Origin: Chloroflexota bacterium | GTDB taxonomy: Bacteria; Chloroflexota; Limnocylindria; P2-11E | Direction: 5' to 3' | NCBI GenBank assembly: GCA_013695575.1 | Contig: JACDAF010000396.1 | Location: 1-8,404 of the forward strand | Length of the DNA: 8,404 nt | Shown: piece by piece, positions 6,876-8,404 of the stretch | Layout: the number at the start of each line of letters is the position of its first letter | Numbering within the stretch: the first letter of the stretch is position 1 | Notes under the pieces: model-generated | Databases searched by the model: none | What the model was told of the DNA's origin: nothing | The model's input: only the letters and a program-made list of their open reading frames with translations | Translations under genes and position numbers: made by a program

Positions 6876-8404
6876 ATGAACCGGGGAACAGACGGGCGTG
6901 ACGCGCTCGAAGCCCAGGCGGCGAGCCTTCCGGCGGCCTCCGGCGTGTACCTGTTCAAGGACGCCCGCGGGCGTGTCCTCTACGTCGGCAAGGCGGACTC
7001 GCTTCGTGACCGCGTGCGCAGCTATTTCGGGCCGAGTCTCGACGTTCGCCACGTTCGGCTGGTGGAGCGGGCCGACCGGCTCGAGTACGTCCGGACGGGC
7101 AGCGTGGCCGAGGCGTTCCTGCTCGAGAACAACCTCATCAAGCAGCACAAGCCGAGATACAACATCCGCCTCAAGGACGACAAGTCGTATCCGTACGTCA
7201 AGGTGACTCTCGGCGAGGACTTCCCGCGCATCATCCGCACCCGCTCGCTTGGCGATCGGAGCGCTCGGTACTTCGGGCCGTACGCGAACGCCAAGTCGGT
7301 CGATCAGACCCTCGACCTGCTGCAGAAGCTCTTCCCGTACAGGAACTGCAAGCTGACGATCGTGGCCGACGCGGAGGGGCTGGGTCGCACCGTTCCCCGT
7401 TCGGCGCTCCCGAACGGCCGGCCCTGCATCCTCTTCGATATCAAGCGCTGCACCGCGCCGTGCGACGCGAGGACCACCAAGGAGGCCTACCGTGCCTCCG
7501 TCGACCGCAGCGTCCTGTTCCTCGAGGGTCGGACGAACGCGCTCGCCAAGGAGACCCGCCATGAGATGGAGCGAGCCGCCGAGGGGCTCGACTTCGAACG
7601 CGCGGCAGCACTCCGGGACCAGCTTCAGGCGATGGAGCGGACGCTGGAGAAGCAGGACGTCCACGCGTACGAGGGCGACGACTTCGACGTGCACGCGGCC
7701 GCGCTGGCGCAAGGGGACGCCGCCGTCCAGGTGCTCCGTGTACGCGAGGGCACGATCGTCGGGCGCGACCACTTCTTCCTCGAGGGGGCGGAAGGCGCGT
7801 CACAGTCCGAGGTCCTCGGCTCGTTCCTGCGGCAGCACTACGCGGCCGCGACCGGGATACCGGCGGAGATCGTCGTCCCGCAGCCGATCGCCGATGCGGA
7901 CGCGTTCGTCGCGTTCGCGCAGGAGCTGCGGGGCACGAAGGTGCGCGTTCACGTCCCGCAACGCGGGCGCAAGCGCCACCTGATCGAGCTCGCGGTCCGG
8001 AGCGCCCACGACTCGCTGGAGCAGGAGCGGGTGCGCTGGATGGCCGGCCGCGAGAACGCGCGCGAGGCTTTGGACCAGCTCGCGGCCGCCCTCGGGCTCG
8101 AGGGCCCGCCGCGACGTATCGAGTGCTTCGACGTCAGCCATGTCCAGGGCACGAGCGTGGTCGCCTCGATGGTCGTGTTCGAGGAGGGCCGCGCCGCGAA
8201 GCAGTTCTACCGGCGCTTCCGCTCGAGGCTCGACGAGCGCAACGACGACTTCGCCAACATGCGCGATGTGCTCCGTCGCCGTTTCGCTCGTGCCACCGCG
8301 CGGGTGGCTCCCCGGCTCACGGCCGCAGGGACTGCGACCCCCGCGCCGGCCCAAGCCGAGCTCCACTCAGGGGCCTGGCCCGAGCCGGACCTGGTCATCC
8401 TCGA
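6876..8404 (+). CDS. uvrC: Excinuclease ABC subunit C, UvrC (partial, 3' end beyond right edge)
   Basis: The frame is open from ATG 6876 to the right edge (509 full codons); UvrC is usually about 600-650 residues. With UvrA and UvrB it makes the 3' and 5' incisions in nucleotide excision repair. The N-terminal GIY-YIG nuclease is clear: GVYLFKD at 23-29, LYVGKA at 35-40, R44 in SLRDRV, and LLENNLIKQHKPRYNIRLKD at 82-101, where E84 is the likely metal ligand. A four-cysteine set, C158, C184, C192 and C196, matches the [4Fe-4S] site described for E. coli UvrC. A UVR motif (UvrB-binding) lies at about 222-257, with LDFERAAALRDQLQAME at 238-254. The C-terminal RNase H-like nuclease begins with RIECFDVSHVQGTSVVASMV at 414-433, where D419 is the likely catalytic Asp. 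An Ala/Pro-rich stretch at about 470-500 precedes PDLVIL. The helix-hairpin-helix region lies off-window. It is divergent from the IclR operon and functionally unrelated. Confidence 0.96.
   Translation, partial: MNRGTDGRDALEAQAASLPAASGVYLFKDARGRVLYVGKADSLRDRVRSYFGPSLDVRHVRLVERADRLEYVRTGSVAEAFLLENNLIKQHKPRYNIRLKDDKSYPYVKVTLGEDFPRIIRTRSLGDRSARYFGPYANAKSVDQTLDLLQKLFPYRNCKLTIVADAEGLGRTVPRSALPNGRPCILFDIKRCTAPCDARTTKEAYRASVDRSVLFLEGRTNALAKETRHEMERAAEGLDFERAAALRDQLQAMERTLEKQDVHAYEGDDFDVHAAALAQGDAAVQVLRVREGTIVGRDHFFLEGAEGASQSEVLGSFLRQHYAAATGIPAEIVVPQPIADADAFVAFAQELRGTKVRVHVPQRGRKRHLIELAVRSAHDSLEQERVRWMAGRENAREALDQLAAALGLEGPPRRIECFDVSHVQGTSVVASMVVFEEGRAAKQFYRRFRSRLDERNDDFANMRDVLRRRFARATARVAPRLTAAGTATPAPAQAELHSGAWPEPDLVIL

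Noticed and set aside
6828..7772. Long minus-strand open frame (314 codons) opposite uvrC
   Set aside because: It is antisense to a clear UvrC with all motifs, its protein is Arg/Val/Leu-rich without any recognisable domain, and high-GC genes commonly produce such frames on the other strand.
1..8404. CRISPR array, tRNA/rRNA, insertion sequence, phage or defence genes, riboswitch, intrinsic terminator
   Set aside because: No regularly spaced repeats, RNA gene signatures, transposase motifs or hairpin plus T-run were seen. The only intergenic spaces are 40 and 44 bases.

Overview
The window is G+C-rich chromosomal DNA (about two thirds G+C by eye, strong G/C at third codon positions) and is almost entirely coding. 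The gene content indicates a bacterium that oxidises 2-hydroxyacids with FAD and iron-sulfur enzymes. The lineage cannot be fixed from this stretch. High-GC soil or freshwater groups such as Chloroflexota or Actinomycetota would fit, but that is a guess from composition and protein style.

Layout: positions 1-6831 carry five minus-strand genes packed head to tail, so they are read from right to left. The order is an IclR-family regulator (6043-6831), glcD (4595-6043), glcE (3496-4614), glcF (2210-3499), and a large fused LutB-LutA-type iron-sulfur protein (1-2169, running off the left edge). The regulator/glcD, glcD/glcE and glcE/glcF junctions all overlap. The last gap, 40 bases between glcF and the fused gene, holds a 15-codon ATG frame that would bridge it. 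This is almost certainly one transcript. Positions 6832-6875 form a 44-base divergent control region with a perfect 6+6 inverted repeat that suits an IclR-type operator, plus a -10-like hexamer. From 6876 uvrC runs rightwards and leaves the window at 8404.

How it works together: GlcD and GlcE are paired FAD-binding subunits and GlcF is the iron-sulfur partner. Together they make a glycolate (or D-lactate) oxidase that passes electrons to the respiratory chain. The fused LUD / double [4Fe-4S] / double-CCG protein combines what are elsewhere LutB (LldF) and LutA (LldE) of the L-lactate oxidation complex. LutC (LldG), the usual third partner, is not in the window and could lie just past the left edge. 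The likely logic is that the IclR protein senses a 2-hydroxyacid or relative and controls its own operon. UvrC is an unrelated housekeeping DNA-repair gene that shares the divergent control region.

I see no tRNA, rRNA, CRISPR array, insertion sequence, phage gene or intrinsic terminator. Nothing here is a clearly new system. The most distinctive points are the fused Lut protein inside a glcDEF operon, the short palindrome between iclR and uvrC, and the 15-codon bridging frame.
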